The notes below the pieces were generated by a model. It saw nothing but the letters and a program-made list of their open reading frames with translations. It had not been told where the DNA came from and made no database searches. A DNA stretch of 64,000 nucleotides. Source: Artocarpus heterophyllus (Eukaryota > Streptophyta > Magnoliopsida > Rosales > Moraceae). Location: positions 10,595,903 to 10,659,902 of the forward strand of contig CM046332.1 in the NCBI GenBank assembly GCA_025403435.1. Direction: 5' to 3'. Below, one piece after another: positions 1 to 9,837 of this stretch. Position 1 is the first letter of the stretch, and the number at the start of each line of letters is the position of its first letter. The position numbers and the translations under genes were made by a program.

Positions 1-1080
1 TTCTTCATTGTATGATTGTAACTTGTATTTATATGGAGTCTCATTCATAGTTCTTGGACTTTCGAAGGCCCTTTCCTTGTTCCGAATGGTGGATACAAAC
101 ACATTATTGAATCATGTTAAATCTTTGTGCTCTCTTCTTTTTTTCTTTTTTTTTTATACTGGTTTAATTTTCTATAATATCCCACCTTATGGTGAGAATA
201 GAGAGATGGTTTTTAACTTAAAATTAGAACTACGCATTTACAGGTTCTCCTTTAATTTTTTTGTCCTAAAAAAGTATATAAATGTCTAGGATAAATTGAA
301 GTATCAATTCGTACCTCATAAGATAATTACATAAAATCACCTTTAACACTTTCGTAGTTTGATGCCTAAATGTAAAGGCACATCTCAAACTACTTTTTAG
401 ATGAGTTAAATTTCAAGAACTGTACAATTCACATACTGGTGAGTGTTAGGATTTTCAATCCCACTTTTGTTGGCATTTTGATTATCAAATATTTAAATTA
501 GGCGGTCGTTTGACATCTCAGTTGATACCTTTGGTTTCAACCAACAAACAACGTAAAACCCTCAACAGTTACAATAAAAAGCAAAAAATAACTACAATGT
601 AAAGCTCTCATATGCTGTAATTTTCAAACTAATATTTTCAGTGTCAGCTGCTCTCCCAAACACTCTATTTGCTGAATTATAGTTTGTTAAGTTTGATTTT
701 GATTTTAGTATTGTTCATTATGTTTAACCGGATTTAGGTTTTCATGGTGCTAATATTGTTTAAGTGGTATAAGTTCATTAAGGGGTACTTCAGTAGCTGG
801 GTGTTTTATTCTCCCAAGTAATATGAGGCGTTTGGATTGATTGCGTGGCTGTGATGAGTCGAAGGGACAAAAGAATTATTGATAACCTATTGCTATCGGT
901 AACCGGTTAAATCCTGGCTTATGTATCCCTTTTTTTCTTTTTTTCTTTTTTTCTTTTTTGGTTTTTTAAGCGTTATTCTTTGAAAACAACACGAGATTTG
1001 GTAGATTTATTTAACTTTTGTTTTATTGTTACTTCATATCGCATATGAAGGAAATTTTTTCACTCAGTAATGTTGGGTTA
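1..1080. other. AT-rich intergenic DNA, no gene seen
   Basis: Long T and A runs, for example around 140-165 and 925-960, and no frame with recognisable protein similarity. The 93-codon open frame at 8-289 has no recognisable domain and a T-run-driven composition. I see no RNA gene, terminal repeat or tandem array. Confidence 0.6.
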
Positions 1081-1081
1081 C

Positions 1082-1430
1082 TTTAATTCTTTAGCACAAC
1101 GGGAAACTTCACCAAATCCTTGGCCTCCTTCAGCCCCAAATCTGTGAACTTCCTCACCTCCTTGATGATCTTGATCTTCGCCGCCGCCTCGAACTTCGCG
1201 AACTTGATGTCGAATGCAATCTTCTTCGCCTTCGCCTAGCCGGTGCCCGCGTCCCCAGATCCAATGGCCGTTCCGGGAGCCATAGAGACAGGTGGGCCGT
1301 AGCAATCAAGGCCCATCTTGAGGCCAAAGAGTACGGCGTAGTCGTGCCTCTCGAGCTTGGTGAGGTCGAGAAAGCTCGTTAGCAATTCGCTCGAGCTTCT
1401 GCTTACGGCTCTTGGCGGCGGGGACGATGG
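1082..1430 (-). pseudogene. Mitochondrial ribosomal protein bL12m (L7/L12) pseudogene fragment
   Basis: On the minus strand one frame reads through the L7/L12 C-terminal domain, including KIKIIKEVRKFTDLGLKEAK followed by DLV, the signature helix of this ribosomal stalk protein. Upstream in the same frame is a hinge-like Ala/Gly segment and an N-terminal dimerisation-type stretch (ANELLTSFLDLTKLERHDYA). In a living gene the product would sit on the stalk of the mitochondrial large ribosomal subunit and recruit translation factors. The copy is dead: an in-frame TAG lies between the hinge and the C-terminal domain (about 1238), the C-terminus is short, ending soon after the KFPVVLKN stretch, and no start codon or transit peptide is visible. 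Its GC content is far above its AT-rich surroundings, fitting insertion of a processed or captured copy. No poly(A) tract marks the 3' end clearly. Plastid L12 is the alternative; the KIKIIKEVR and FTDLGL wording favours the plant mitochondrial form. Confidence 0.8.
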
Positions 1431-2695
1431 ATTCTGGTGGCTATGGAAGACATTGTTGGGGAATTAGGAGATTTCGATTTTGGATTTTGTTGTTTCTGTT
1501 CTCTGTCTATTTCTTTAGAAACTTTGTTCTTCCTTTTCGTGGTTTTCATTTGGCAATAGATCTGTGCCCCTTCTCCGACTCGCGACGGCACGAGGTCGAT
1601 GTTGAACTGCACTCAGTTTGTTGCCCCTCTCCCCGTGCAATATCGCCTTTATGACGGACGATGTAGTAAATGCCCTATCGTAATATATGAAATTCTCAAA
1701 CCAGAGCAAAAAGAAAAAAAAAATTCTTCAAAAAACTCCAGATATTATTATGTTTCACGTTCAGACCAAAAGAAAATAATGCTTCGTTGTTTTTTTTTTT
1801 TTTTGAAGTTAAATGCTTCATTTTTTTTCAAATATATGTTTTTGAGTTTAAACGTCAGTATTAGATATTCCTTCTTTAATTTTTCTATGTTTTCGGGGGA
1901 TTTTAATTAATTTTAAATTTTTTTAATGAATTTAGTTTTTAATGATTACTTTTAATTTAGTCCAATCTAACATCTTACCAAACAGGATAGGAATATGTAT
2001 AACCTTATTCTATCTAATCTAATCCTAACTCAATAATTCTATCTAATCCTACATATCAAATAAGGCCTAAGTATTTGAAATTTGCACTAGAAAGCTTTCA
2101 AATCTGAGAAAAGTGAGGTCCACACTGTCACATTTTTGCTTTTGTATGCAAATACTTACGTGATCGTTTGCTTAGTAGGATCCGTACTATCATTGACTCC
2201 AATTTTCCCTTGAAAGGAGCATATAATTACATCTTTCGCCAATCGGCAACAGCCTATAACCGGTTAGAGTGACTTAAAGGACAATCTGCCAAGTTAAATA
2301 CAAAAAAAAAAAAAAAAAAAGCATGCTTTACTTTTAACTAATCGTGGCACGTGGTGGTGTATAAACTATTAGAATCCTAACTTCATTTAAAGATTAACTT
2401 GGTTACTATAGGGTTTATTATCAAAAATCATATTCAAAATCAGAATTTGATATGTTTTGTTACTAACGGATAATGTTTTCTAGAGACTGAATTTTTCTAA
2501 ATGGCAAAATAAGATTCGCCTGTCAACATAATCGGGTGTTAGAATCATGTGAAGAAATTCGTAGAGATTGACAGCAAGAACTTGAAACTGATTTAAAAAT
2601 TGAATATTATCTGCAACTAAGTCAAGTGATCACACTTTGTGATTCATATTTTTTAGAGCTTTTAGAGAGAGAGAGAAAAAAAAAACCAAAGCATT
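1431..2695. other. Intergenic, low-complexity, no gene seen
   Basis: Open frames at 1412-1654 and 1599-1910 continue into T-rich sequence without domain similarity. Homopolymer runs occur at about 1788-1805 and 2302-2320, and a GA/A-rich run at 2662-2688 directly abuts the Copia-1 insertion site. A short segment near 1985-2065 has outward-facing CCAAACAGG- and AAATAAGGCC-like ends, suggestive of but not enough for a MITE call. Confidence 0.5.
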
Positions 2696-2700
2696 CTTGG

Positions 2701-2973
2701 TTTTACAACTAATAAAATGATGAGTTAGTCATTAGTTAGTTAATTAGTTGATAGTTAGTTAGTCGGTTTGTTAATCTGTTAATAATGTTGAGCTGGCAAT
2801 TACGATTGTATTTATTGAGCATTGTTCTATTTTCAGTTTCTATTTTTTTTTTCAAGTTGTATATAAATCAACAACTCTTGTATTACTCAATGAATGAGAA
2901 GAATTCTTTCTCTCAATTCACGTTTTTCATCCAGTTCTCTCAATTCATGTTTTTCATCTAGTAGAGCTTAATA
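2701..2973 (+). repeat. Copia-1 5' LTR
   Basis: 273 bp, matching the 3' LTR almost base for base. Begins TTTTACAACT and ends GAGCTTAATA. Internally it holds tandem TTAGTTAGTTAATTAGTTGA-like sequence near its start and a TATA box at 2861. Confidence 0.93.
2861..2868 (+). promoter_or_regulatory. TATA box in Copia-1 5' LTR
   Basis: ATATAAAT, preceded by GTTGT, about 110 bp before the LTR end, as expected for the U3/R junction of a short copia LTR. The 3' LTR has the same box at about 5931-5939. Confidence 0.6.
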
Positions 2974-2985
2974 TGATATTAGAGC
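2974..2985 (+). other. Copia-1 primer-binding site (initiator Met tRNA)
   Basis: TGATATTAGAGC directly follows the 5' LTR and differs at two bases from TGGTATCAGAGC, the complement of the plant initiator-methionine tRNA 3' end used by most plant LTR elements. This placement fixes the LTR end. Confidence 0.8.
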
Positions 2986-3130
2986 GAAATCTCTACTGCC
3001 TTCTGCTGCTTCATCGGAGTTCCAACTCTGTGATTCGACCTTCGATCTTCATAGGTCTTCCTCTTTGCCTTGATCTTTTCTCCTTTCTAGACGATATTCA
3101 TCTTCCTCTTGCTCCTCTCATCTCCTTTCC

Positions 3131-3567
3131 ATGGAGTCTTCAAATCCTAGTGTTGTCCTTACATCAATTGGCAAATCCGCCATTGATGACCCCTTAAGCC
3201 CGTACTTCCTTCATCACTCTGATTCTCCTAGACTCATCCTCGTCTCTCAACAGTTGACAGGTGATAACTATGCCTCTTGGAGCCGTGCCATTTAGATTGC
3301 TCTTTTTGTCAAGAATAAACTTGGGTTCATTGATGGATCCATCACGAAACCCATAGGTACTGATCAAACTCTTCTTCAATCTTGGATCAGAAATAACAAC
3401 ATGGCGATTTCTTGGATCTTGAATTCAGTTTCTAAAGAAATTTGTGCCAGCGTCGTATTTTCTGAATCTGCCTATGAGATTTGTTTGGATCTTAAGGATA
3501 GATTTCAGCAAAGTAATGGCCCTGGCATTTTCCAATTGTGGTATGAATTGGCCAATCACACTCAAGA
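3131..3567 (+). pseudogene. Copia-1 gag, N-terminal part
   Basis: From an ATG at 3131 (MESSNPS...) the frame shows the typical plant copia Gag opening: a PYFLHHSDSPRL-like segment, then LTGDNYASWSRA, and KNKLGFIDGSI. Gag packages the element RNA into cytoplasmic virus-like particles. The frame has an in-frame TAG just after SWSRAI (about 3293) and is cut at 3568, where inverted LTR sequence begins just after the stretch reading LANHTQDQ. The continuation of this same gag is found further on in opposite orientation (3787-3929), so the gene was broken by an inversion rather than by simple decay. Confidence 0.85.
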
Positions 3568-3786
3568 TCAACATTATTAACAGATTAACAAACCGACTAA
3601 CTAACTATCAACTAATTAACTAACTAATGACTAACTCATTATTTTATTAGTTGTAAAATTTTACAAGCAATTTACAACTAATAAAATGATGAGTTAGTCA
3701 TTAGTTAGTTAATTAGTTGATAATTAGTTAGTCGGTTTGTTAATCTGTTAATAATGTTGAGCTGGCAATTACGGTTGTATTTATTG
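3568..3786. repeat. Two LTR fragments in inverted orientation inside Copia-1 gag
   Basis: 3568-3658 is the reverse complement of the first ~90 bases of the Copia-1 LTR, and 3671-3786 is the direct copy of the first ~115 bases, separated by about 12 bases. The two arms form a near-perfect ~90-bp hairpin. Both fragments begin at the LTR outer end, as if two LTR termini had been joined head to head. See the finding on this inversion. Confidence 0.88.
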
Positions 3787-3929
3787 ATAGGGGGAAGAGG
3801 ATCCATGAGCAACAACTGACTCCTAATTTGAGCATAGGACTTGTTTAAACCCATAAGGAAAGCCATAATGTACTCCATTTGGTAGTACATAGTCATTCTC
3901 CTTGATGCCTCCACACGTACATTTGCCAC
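3787..3929 (-). pseudogene. Copia-1 gag, middle part, inverted
   Basis: Read on the minus strand this gives a Cys-rich CGKCTCGG-like segment and then, after a frameshift, MEYIMAFLMGLNKSYAQIR and SQLLLMDPLPPI, the segment that normally follows the part of Gag broken off at 3567. Neighbouring pieces therefore belong to the same gag but lie in opposite orientations, with the inverted LTR fragments between them. Downstream (+ strand, 3930 on) the element jumps straight to sequence preceding the reverse transcriptase. Non-functional. Confidence 0.85.
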
Positions 3930-4025
3930 AGGTGCAAATGGGCCTGAAATTATTCAATTCTTCTCAAAGCGTTTTCAGCTTAGTGAAGTAGACACTTATG
4001 GAATGTTGATTGCCAAGTTATTCCT

Positions 4026-5282
4026 AGAAGATCATCTCGTCTTACTAAACCTCCTTCCTACTTACAGGATTTTCATTGCAACCTTCTTTCTCACCAGCAT
4101 ACTACAGACAATTCCTATGATTCCATCTACCCTCTATCCTATTATCTCTCTTATAATTCAATATCTAACCAACACAAGCACCTTGTCCTCACCATTTCAT
4201 CCCAATATGAACCCCAATTCTACCATCAAGCTGTCAAATATCCTGAATGGAGAGCAGCCATGAAAACTGAGCTCGATGTTATGGAATCAAACAATACTTG
4301 GTCAGTGGTTCCCCTACCCCCATAAAAACACACCAATGGATGCCGATGGATATATAAAATCAAGTTTCACTCTAATGGCACTGTCAAAAGATATAAAGCT
4401 TGTCTAGTAGCCAAGGGCTACACATAACAAGCAGGGATTGATTTCATTGATGCTTTCTCTCCTGTGGCCAAACTAGTGACTGTTAAAGTTTTGTTGGCCT
4501 TGGCTACAAGTCAAGTTTGGCACTTGACTCAATTAGACATTAACAATGCATTCCTTAATGGGGATTTATTTGAAGAAGTGTACATGGACATTCCTCTTGG
4601 TTATCGATGTAAGGGGGAGCAATACTCGCAAGGAACCAAGTTAGTTTGCAAATTAAATAAGTCCATTTATGGCCTTAAACAAGCCTCACGACAATGGTAC
4701 TCTAAATTTTCTCATTCTCTCATGCAATTTGGCTTTACTCAATCAAAATCTGACTATTCCCTATTCACAAAAGGGTCAGGTCCTACCTTCATTGCTCTAC
4801 TTGTTTATGTAGATGACATAATCATTACTAGTCCTTCTATTGAAGCCATCAATTCTCTAAAATCTTTTCTACATACTCAATTCAAACTTAAAGACCTTGG
4901 TGACCTGAAATATTTCCTTGGCCTTGAAATAGCAAGATCTCATAAAGGGATTGTACTCTCTCAACGACATTATACCCTACAGTTGCGAGAAGATGTTGGC
5001 TTTCTAGGATCTAAACCTACTTCCCTACCTATGGATCCAAATATCAAGCTTAATGCTTCAAATGGTGAATTACTTCCTAACTTTACTCAATATAGACTAC
5101 TCATTGGTCGCTTACTATACCTCACCTTGTCCAGGCCAGACATTACATTCACTGTACACAAATTAAGCCAATTTCTGGCACAGCCATGTACTCTTCACTT
5201 GCAAGCTGCACATCATCTTCTTCGATATCTCAAGTCTAATCCTGGCCAAGGATTATTTTTCTCCTCTTCTTCTTTTTTGTAA
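4026..5282 (+). pseudogene. Copia-1 reverse transcriptase region of pol
   Basis: The frame opens with PRRSSRLTKPPSYLQDFHCNL, the usual integrase-RT linker of this copia group, then YPEWRAAMKTELDVMESN at the start of RT. The RT core is well kept from about 4464: LDINNAFLNG carries the first catalytic Asp, KLNKSIYGLKQASRQWYSKF follows, and YVDDIIIT is the catalytic YxDD box. LSRPDITFTVHKLSQF marks the connection region. RT copies the element RNA into DNA in the particle. Defects: TAA codons near 4323 and 4426 and a stop at 5281-5283 before RNase H. The open stretch 4464-5282 (272 codons) begins inside the domain, so its first Met is not a real start. Confidence 0.9.
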
Positions 5283-5763
5283 CTGCGTGCTTTCTCAGAT
5301 GCCGATTGGGGATCATGTTTCGATTCCAGAAAATCTGTTACAGGATTTTGTATTTTTTTAGGTGACTCTCTCATCTCCTTGGAAGGCTAAGAAGCAAACA
5401 ACCATATCTAGATCCTCTGTAGAAGCAGAATATCGAGCATTGGCTTCAACCACCAGTGAGCTTATTTGGCTAACATAACTCTTGAAAGACTTTCAAATTT
5501 GTATACCTTCTCCAGCTCTCATTTTTTGCAACAATCAAGCTGCTATTCATATAGCAACTAATCCAATTTTCCACGAACGAACAAAACATATCCAGATTGA
5601 TTGCCACTTTGTACGTGATAAAGTAACTACTGGAGCAATCAAAATCCTTCCCATTCGTTCTCAACATCAACTTGCAGGCATGTTTACAAAGGCCTTGCCC
5701 TTATCCTCACTTCGACCATTACTGTCCAAGATGGCTGTAAAGAATATTTACAGTCCATCTTGA
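5283..5763 (+). pseudogene. Copia-1 RNase H, frameshifted
   Basis: [20 protein letters not shown] (first catalytic Asp of RNase H) appears just after the stop at 5283. After frameshifts and stops around 5390-5480 the C-terminal part returns as [20 protein letters not shown], then [13 protein letters not shown], and ends [20 protein letters not shown] before the polypurine tract. RNase H degrades the RNA strand during reverse transcription. Several frame breaks make it inactive. Confidence 0.85.
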
Positions 5764-5770
5764 GGGGGAG
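5762..5770 (+). other. Copia-1 polypurine tract
   Basis: GAGGGGGAG lies immediately before the 3' LTR: the RNase H-resistant primer for plus-strand DNA synthesis. Confidence 0.8.
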
Positions 5771-6044
5771 TTTTACAACTAATAAAATGATGAGTTAGTC
5801 ATTAGTTAGTTAATTAGTTGATAGTCAGTTAGTCGGTTTGTTAATCTGTTAATAATGTTGAGCTGGCAATTATGGTTGTATTTATTGAGCATTGTTTTGT
5901 TTTCAGTTTCTATTTTTTATTTTCAAGTTGTATATAAATCAACAACTCTTGTATTACTCAATGAATGAGAAGAATTATTTCTCTCAATTCACGTTTTTCA
6001 TCCAGTTCTCTCAATTCATGTTTTTCATCCAGTAGAGCTTAATA
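5771..6044 (+). repeat. Copia-1 3' LTR
   Basis: 274 bp, same ends as the 5' LTR with few base differences, followed by the CTTGG TSD at 6045-6049. High LTR similarity argues for a fairly recent insertion despite the ruined interior. Confidence 0.93.
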
Positions 6045-6049
6045 CTTGG

Positions 6050-7704
6050 CTTACTTTCATAGCTCTCATCTTGTTGCCTTGTGCAATCAACCATCTAGAA
6101 TAAGTTCAACCTTGTTGCCTTGTGCGTTCAACCATTCAACCATCTGTAATAAGTTTAAGTAAGAGCTGAAGGTGAATCACGTGCTTGGAGTATATCAAGG
6201 ACTAAAGGTGAGCAAGCAAGTTTGAAATATGTTAGTTGAACAGAAGGCAAACTGTATACGTGAAGTGGGGCTTTGCATCCAAAGGTGGGTCACTCGGGAA
6301 GAAAACAACATAAATTTTGAGTTGGTGAAATTTTTCTACAACTTATAATTCCAAACAATTATGACCATAATTCGAAAGTTAGATCATTCTGTCATTTAGT
6401 ATAATTAGCATCCGCGGTTTTTCTCCAAGGAGTTTTGGCCATATGTTAAATAACTATATTTAGTGTATCTTTACTTTCTTAGGGTTATTTTATTTTTCGC
6501 AAGCTTTTTATATTTAAATTTGTAACAACATAGTAAGTTTCCACTGTCTTCAAGTGCTTTTGTCCACACAAAACAATGTTATATATTATAATTTGGAAAA
6601 TATGTGTAATTATGCAGCCATGTATGCATGGTTTGAGTCCATGTAAGTTTTCACTGTCTTCAAGTGCTTCTGTTCATGCCATTGTCACCATGTATGGATG
6701 GTTTGAGTCCAATTTTTAAGGATCGTAAGCCACAAGCACTGGTGCTTGAACAAATAAAAGTTAGTGATACACTGTTGATTGGTCATACATCCCTTTTCTG
6801 GCTAAGAATATATCCTCTATATATCATATGTATACAATTGGAGGATTTAAAGAACATGTAAAATGACATCATGTACTCATTATTGAATGCTATAATCGTG
6901 CAAGGACCACATAGAAAATATTTTGATTTTCTAGTTGGGGTAGCTCCAAGATCATTTACTATAATCTTTTACTTGCATAAGCGTGTGTATATATATGTAA
7001 AAGAACATGTATATTTAGATGTAACTCTGTATGTGTGTGTTTGGATAAACATTAAATAAATAATTTCTTAAAAACAAACTAAAAAATTTGCATGATGTTT
7101 GTACATTTTATCCTATTATTCCTCTTCCACATTGCCAAGTGGCTGAGATGGTGGATTAATGGATCCTGTTCTGCGGCCAAAGCATTGCTTTTCTCTGTTT
7201 GATGTAGCTCACCATGTAAAAGGACCAATATAGAGTTAATAAATATCGCCTAAAGTTGGAGCATAGGGTACCATTCCATATGAAGAATCTAGATGTGATT
7301 TTCTGATAAAGATGATATTAAGTAATTTGGGTCCCATTTATAATCACTGAATTTTAAGTGAGTCTCTTTTTAATGTGATTTTTTGAAACTCATTAAGTAC
7401 GTAGATTTTTCCATTTTTTCAAACTGAACATGATATAAGAGGAAATTATGAAAGATCTAGAATAAGCAAAACTACTTGGTGAATGTAAAACCAATAAATT
7501 GTTGATCTAAGTGCTAGTTCATTCACATTGATAGCTAGATTGGTTTTTGGGCTTTGGGAATATTTTTTGTGCAATGAAAGTCATTACTTTAATTAGGTCA
7601 AAAGATAACGTATAATTTACCTTTACAATTGGTACATCTTTTACGTATAGACCATAGGGATAGTGGATTTTGTTGTAATATTATTTTTGAGGTAAAAATT
7701 ATTA
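6050..7704. other. Intergenic, with a small dispersed duplication
   Basis: No protein similarity in any frame. A short segment (GTAAGTTTCCACTGTCTTCA onward) at 6532-6562 recurs at 6643-6673, and CATGTATGCATGGTTTGAGT at 6619 recurs with one change at 6689, so two ~25-30-bp words are interleaved over 180 bp. AT-rich otherwise. Confidence 0.5.
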
Positions 7705-7712
7705 GTCTGGAC

Positions 7713-7975
7713 AAGTGTTGCAAGAACGGGCCGGCCCGGCCTAGCCCGTTCTCCTTAGGCCCACACGGGCCGGGCCGGGTCGGCCCATGAATTTGTGGTC
7801 TGGGCCGGGCAGCCCACATTAAAAATAACTTGGCCCGGCCCGACCCACGGGCTAATTTTATATGGGCCGTGTCGGGCCGTGCCGTGACCCGTGTTGGGCC
7901 TTGCCATGAGCCTTAAATAGGCTGGCCCATCTTGGCCTATCATGAGTTTAAATAGGCCAGTCCATCTAAGCATGT
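7713..7975. repeat. hAT left subterminal repeats (GGGCC/GGCCC words)
   Basis: Dense repeats of GGGCCGG, GGCCCGGCC and GGCCCA in both orientations, for example ACGGGCCGGCCCGGCC at 7726, thinning out by about 7975. hAT transposases bind such short subterminal motifs besides the terminal repeats. The right end has the same composition. Confidence 0.75.
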
Positions 7976-8228
7976 AATTTTTAATTTTTTTTATTTTTGA
8001 ATTTTTAAACAAGTTAATAAATATAAAAGTTTGAATAGTTAAGAGAAATATAAAAAATGATATTTTATTTACGATTGCCTCATTAAAAACCTTTCCAAGG
8101 AAAACCCAGTAGCACAAAACTTTGGTAAGAAAAAAAGAGTACAATCAGGATAATTATACATTAGATGTTTACAAAATTACTAAAAACAAAAAAAAAAAAA
8201 AACATAAAAAAATATTGTTCATAATTAA

Positions 8229-9832
8229 TTACAACGTATTACTCCCAATGGGAGTATCAGAAATGTCTAAATTTTCAAAGTCATTAACCCAATCATCTTG
8301 AACTTCTTGGCTTCTTCTGCAAGCATCCTCCCAATTTTTGACGCACATTACTGCTTCCAGAATATCGTCATTCATATGTGCACGCCGTTCATCAAGTACT
8401 CTACCACTGCAACTAAATACTTGTTCACTTGCAACTGTGGATACTGGTATGGTTAGTATATCACAAGCCATTTTAGAGAGCACAGGAAAAGTTCTTGACT
8501 GTGATCTCCAAAATGACAAAAGATCAAACTTATTGAAATCATGACCACCACCTTGCTCATTGAAAATGAATGTCGCAAAATTTGTTTCTAGATAGTTTTC
8601 CAATTCACTGCGTGTTGAAGATGTAGACGATGCACTGAAACCAAATCCAGTGTAGCTAATCATACTTGCCCATGAAGAACCATGTGGTACAGAAGTAGTA
8701 TTTGCTAAAGGTGCAGGGGATATTGTTTGGCCTCCATATTTTTCATTATATGCAGTAAATATGTTGTTAACTTTTACTTGCACATTTTGAATGGTTATGA
8801 TGTCAGAATGCATCCTTAATTTTCCCCTATACCCTTAAGCAAATATTCAACATCGGCTAATTTAACTCTTGGATCCAATACAACGGCTATGCAATACAAA
8901 GGTGGAACATGCTCCCAATATTTTTTGAATTTTTGTTCCATGAACTCAACAGATTCCCTAAACATGTCAAAATCTCTATGCATATCGAAGGTTGTAGTAA
9001 TGTTGTACAACTTATGTAATGCATGAGGAGAAGTGGGATAATACACACATGAGAGTTGGAGAATGGCTTCATAAAAAACCTTTAAGAAATTGTAAAAGCA
9101 TGAAGCAATTTGCCAATCAAATTCTTGAAGTGGCTCAGTTGGATTCTTCAAGTTGTAATACGCGGTTATGACCTATTTGTATGGTAGGCATGCATTCAGC
9201 ATCAAATATGTTGAATTCCACCGGTGTCCTATGTCAGTAGGAAGTTTTCTAGGTTTCATGCTTACTCTCTTGCAAAGCTTAGCAAACTCTTCAATTCGAG
9301 AGCCAAAACTTGCAATGAAACCCAAGGCCGTTCGAATATTTTTCAAATAACCTTGAAAAAATTTCATGCCATCTTGAACACACAAGTTAATAATATGACA
9401 ATCACATCTTTGGTGAAAAAGTGTTTCGCCATGTTGTGGTCTCAATGTTGTTTTGAAAAGGTTAATAGCAGCAGTATTAGCAGATGCATTATCAAATGTG
9501 ATGCTCAAAACCTTTTCTTTAATGCCATAAAAATAAAAAACTTCCATGATGACATCATGAATGGCCTTGGCATCATGCGGATAAGGCATTGGTCGAAAAG
9601 CAATTAATCTTTTTTGAAAAGACCAGTCTTTATCTACATAATCTGTAGTTACACAGATATAACTAGTTTTGGTATGACCTTCCCACAAATCAGATATGCA
9701 TGCAACAAATGTAGTGAATAAATTGAATTCAGTTACTAACTTTTCCCTCATTGAATGAAAAACTTTCATGGTGTCAGCTCTTGTGGTAGTTCTTGAAACA
9801 CACCTATATTGTGGATTATAAGCATTTTGGAT
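8229..9832 (-). pseudogene. hAT transposase, catalytic and C-terminal part
   Basis: Read from 9832 down: FVACISDLWEGHTKTSYICV and a following ITFDNASANTAAIN segment (RNase H-like fold, with the conserved Asp in TFDNAS), FHQRCDCHIINLCVQDG (the strongly conserved CxxH region), then DIGHRWNSTYLML. The last exon-like stretch gives the hAT dimerisation domain: FDLLSFWRSQS, FPVLSKMACDILTIPVSTVA, then SEQVFSCSGRVLDERRA. Transposase cuts and pastes the element by a DDE mechanism in the nucleus. Breaks: an in-frame TAG after LMLNACLPYK (about 9173) and a one-base frameshift near 8815 separating the domains. The 5' part lies beyond the gypsy insertion at 18750-19228. Closest in style to the RICESLEEPER/Ac-like group. 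Confidence 0.9.
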
Positions 9833-9837
9833 GTACT

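Larger units (their letters stand above)
2701..6044 (+). mobile_element. Copia-1: rearranged Ty1/copia LTR retrotransposon
   Basis: Two near-identical LTRs (2701-2973 and 5771-6044) are flanked by a perfect 5-bp TSD, CTTGG, at 2696-2700 and 6045-6049. A primer-binding site adjoins the 5' LTR and a polypurine tract adjoins the 3' LTR. The body is only 2.8 kb: it keeps the start of gag, a piece of gag in inverted orientation, and the reverse transcriptase-RNase H part of pol. Protease and integrase are missing. The LTR ends read TTTTAC...TTAATA instead of the usual TG...CA, although the TSD, primer-binding site and polypurine tract all agree on this boundary. It cannot move by itself but shows signs of a true insertion. 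Confidence 0.92.

Noticed and set aside
8..289. 93-codon open frame near the window start
   Set aside because: Phe/Leu/Tyr-rich translation of T-rich DNA with no domain; length expected by chance in AT-rich sequence.
1985..2065. Possible small MITE
   Set aside because: Outward CCAAACAGG- and AAATAAGGCC-like ends are suggestive, but no matching terminal repeats or TSD could be shown.
7755..8144. 129-codon minus-strand frame at the hAT left end
   Set aside because: Gly/Pro/Arg part comes from GGCC subterminal repeats and the rest from AT-rich 3' untranslated sequence; the transposase stops at 8229.
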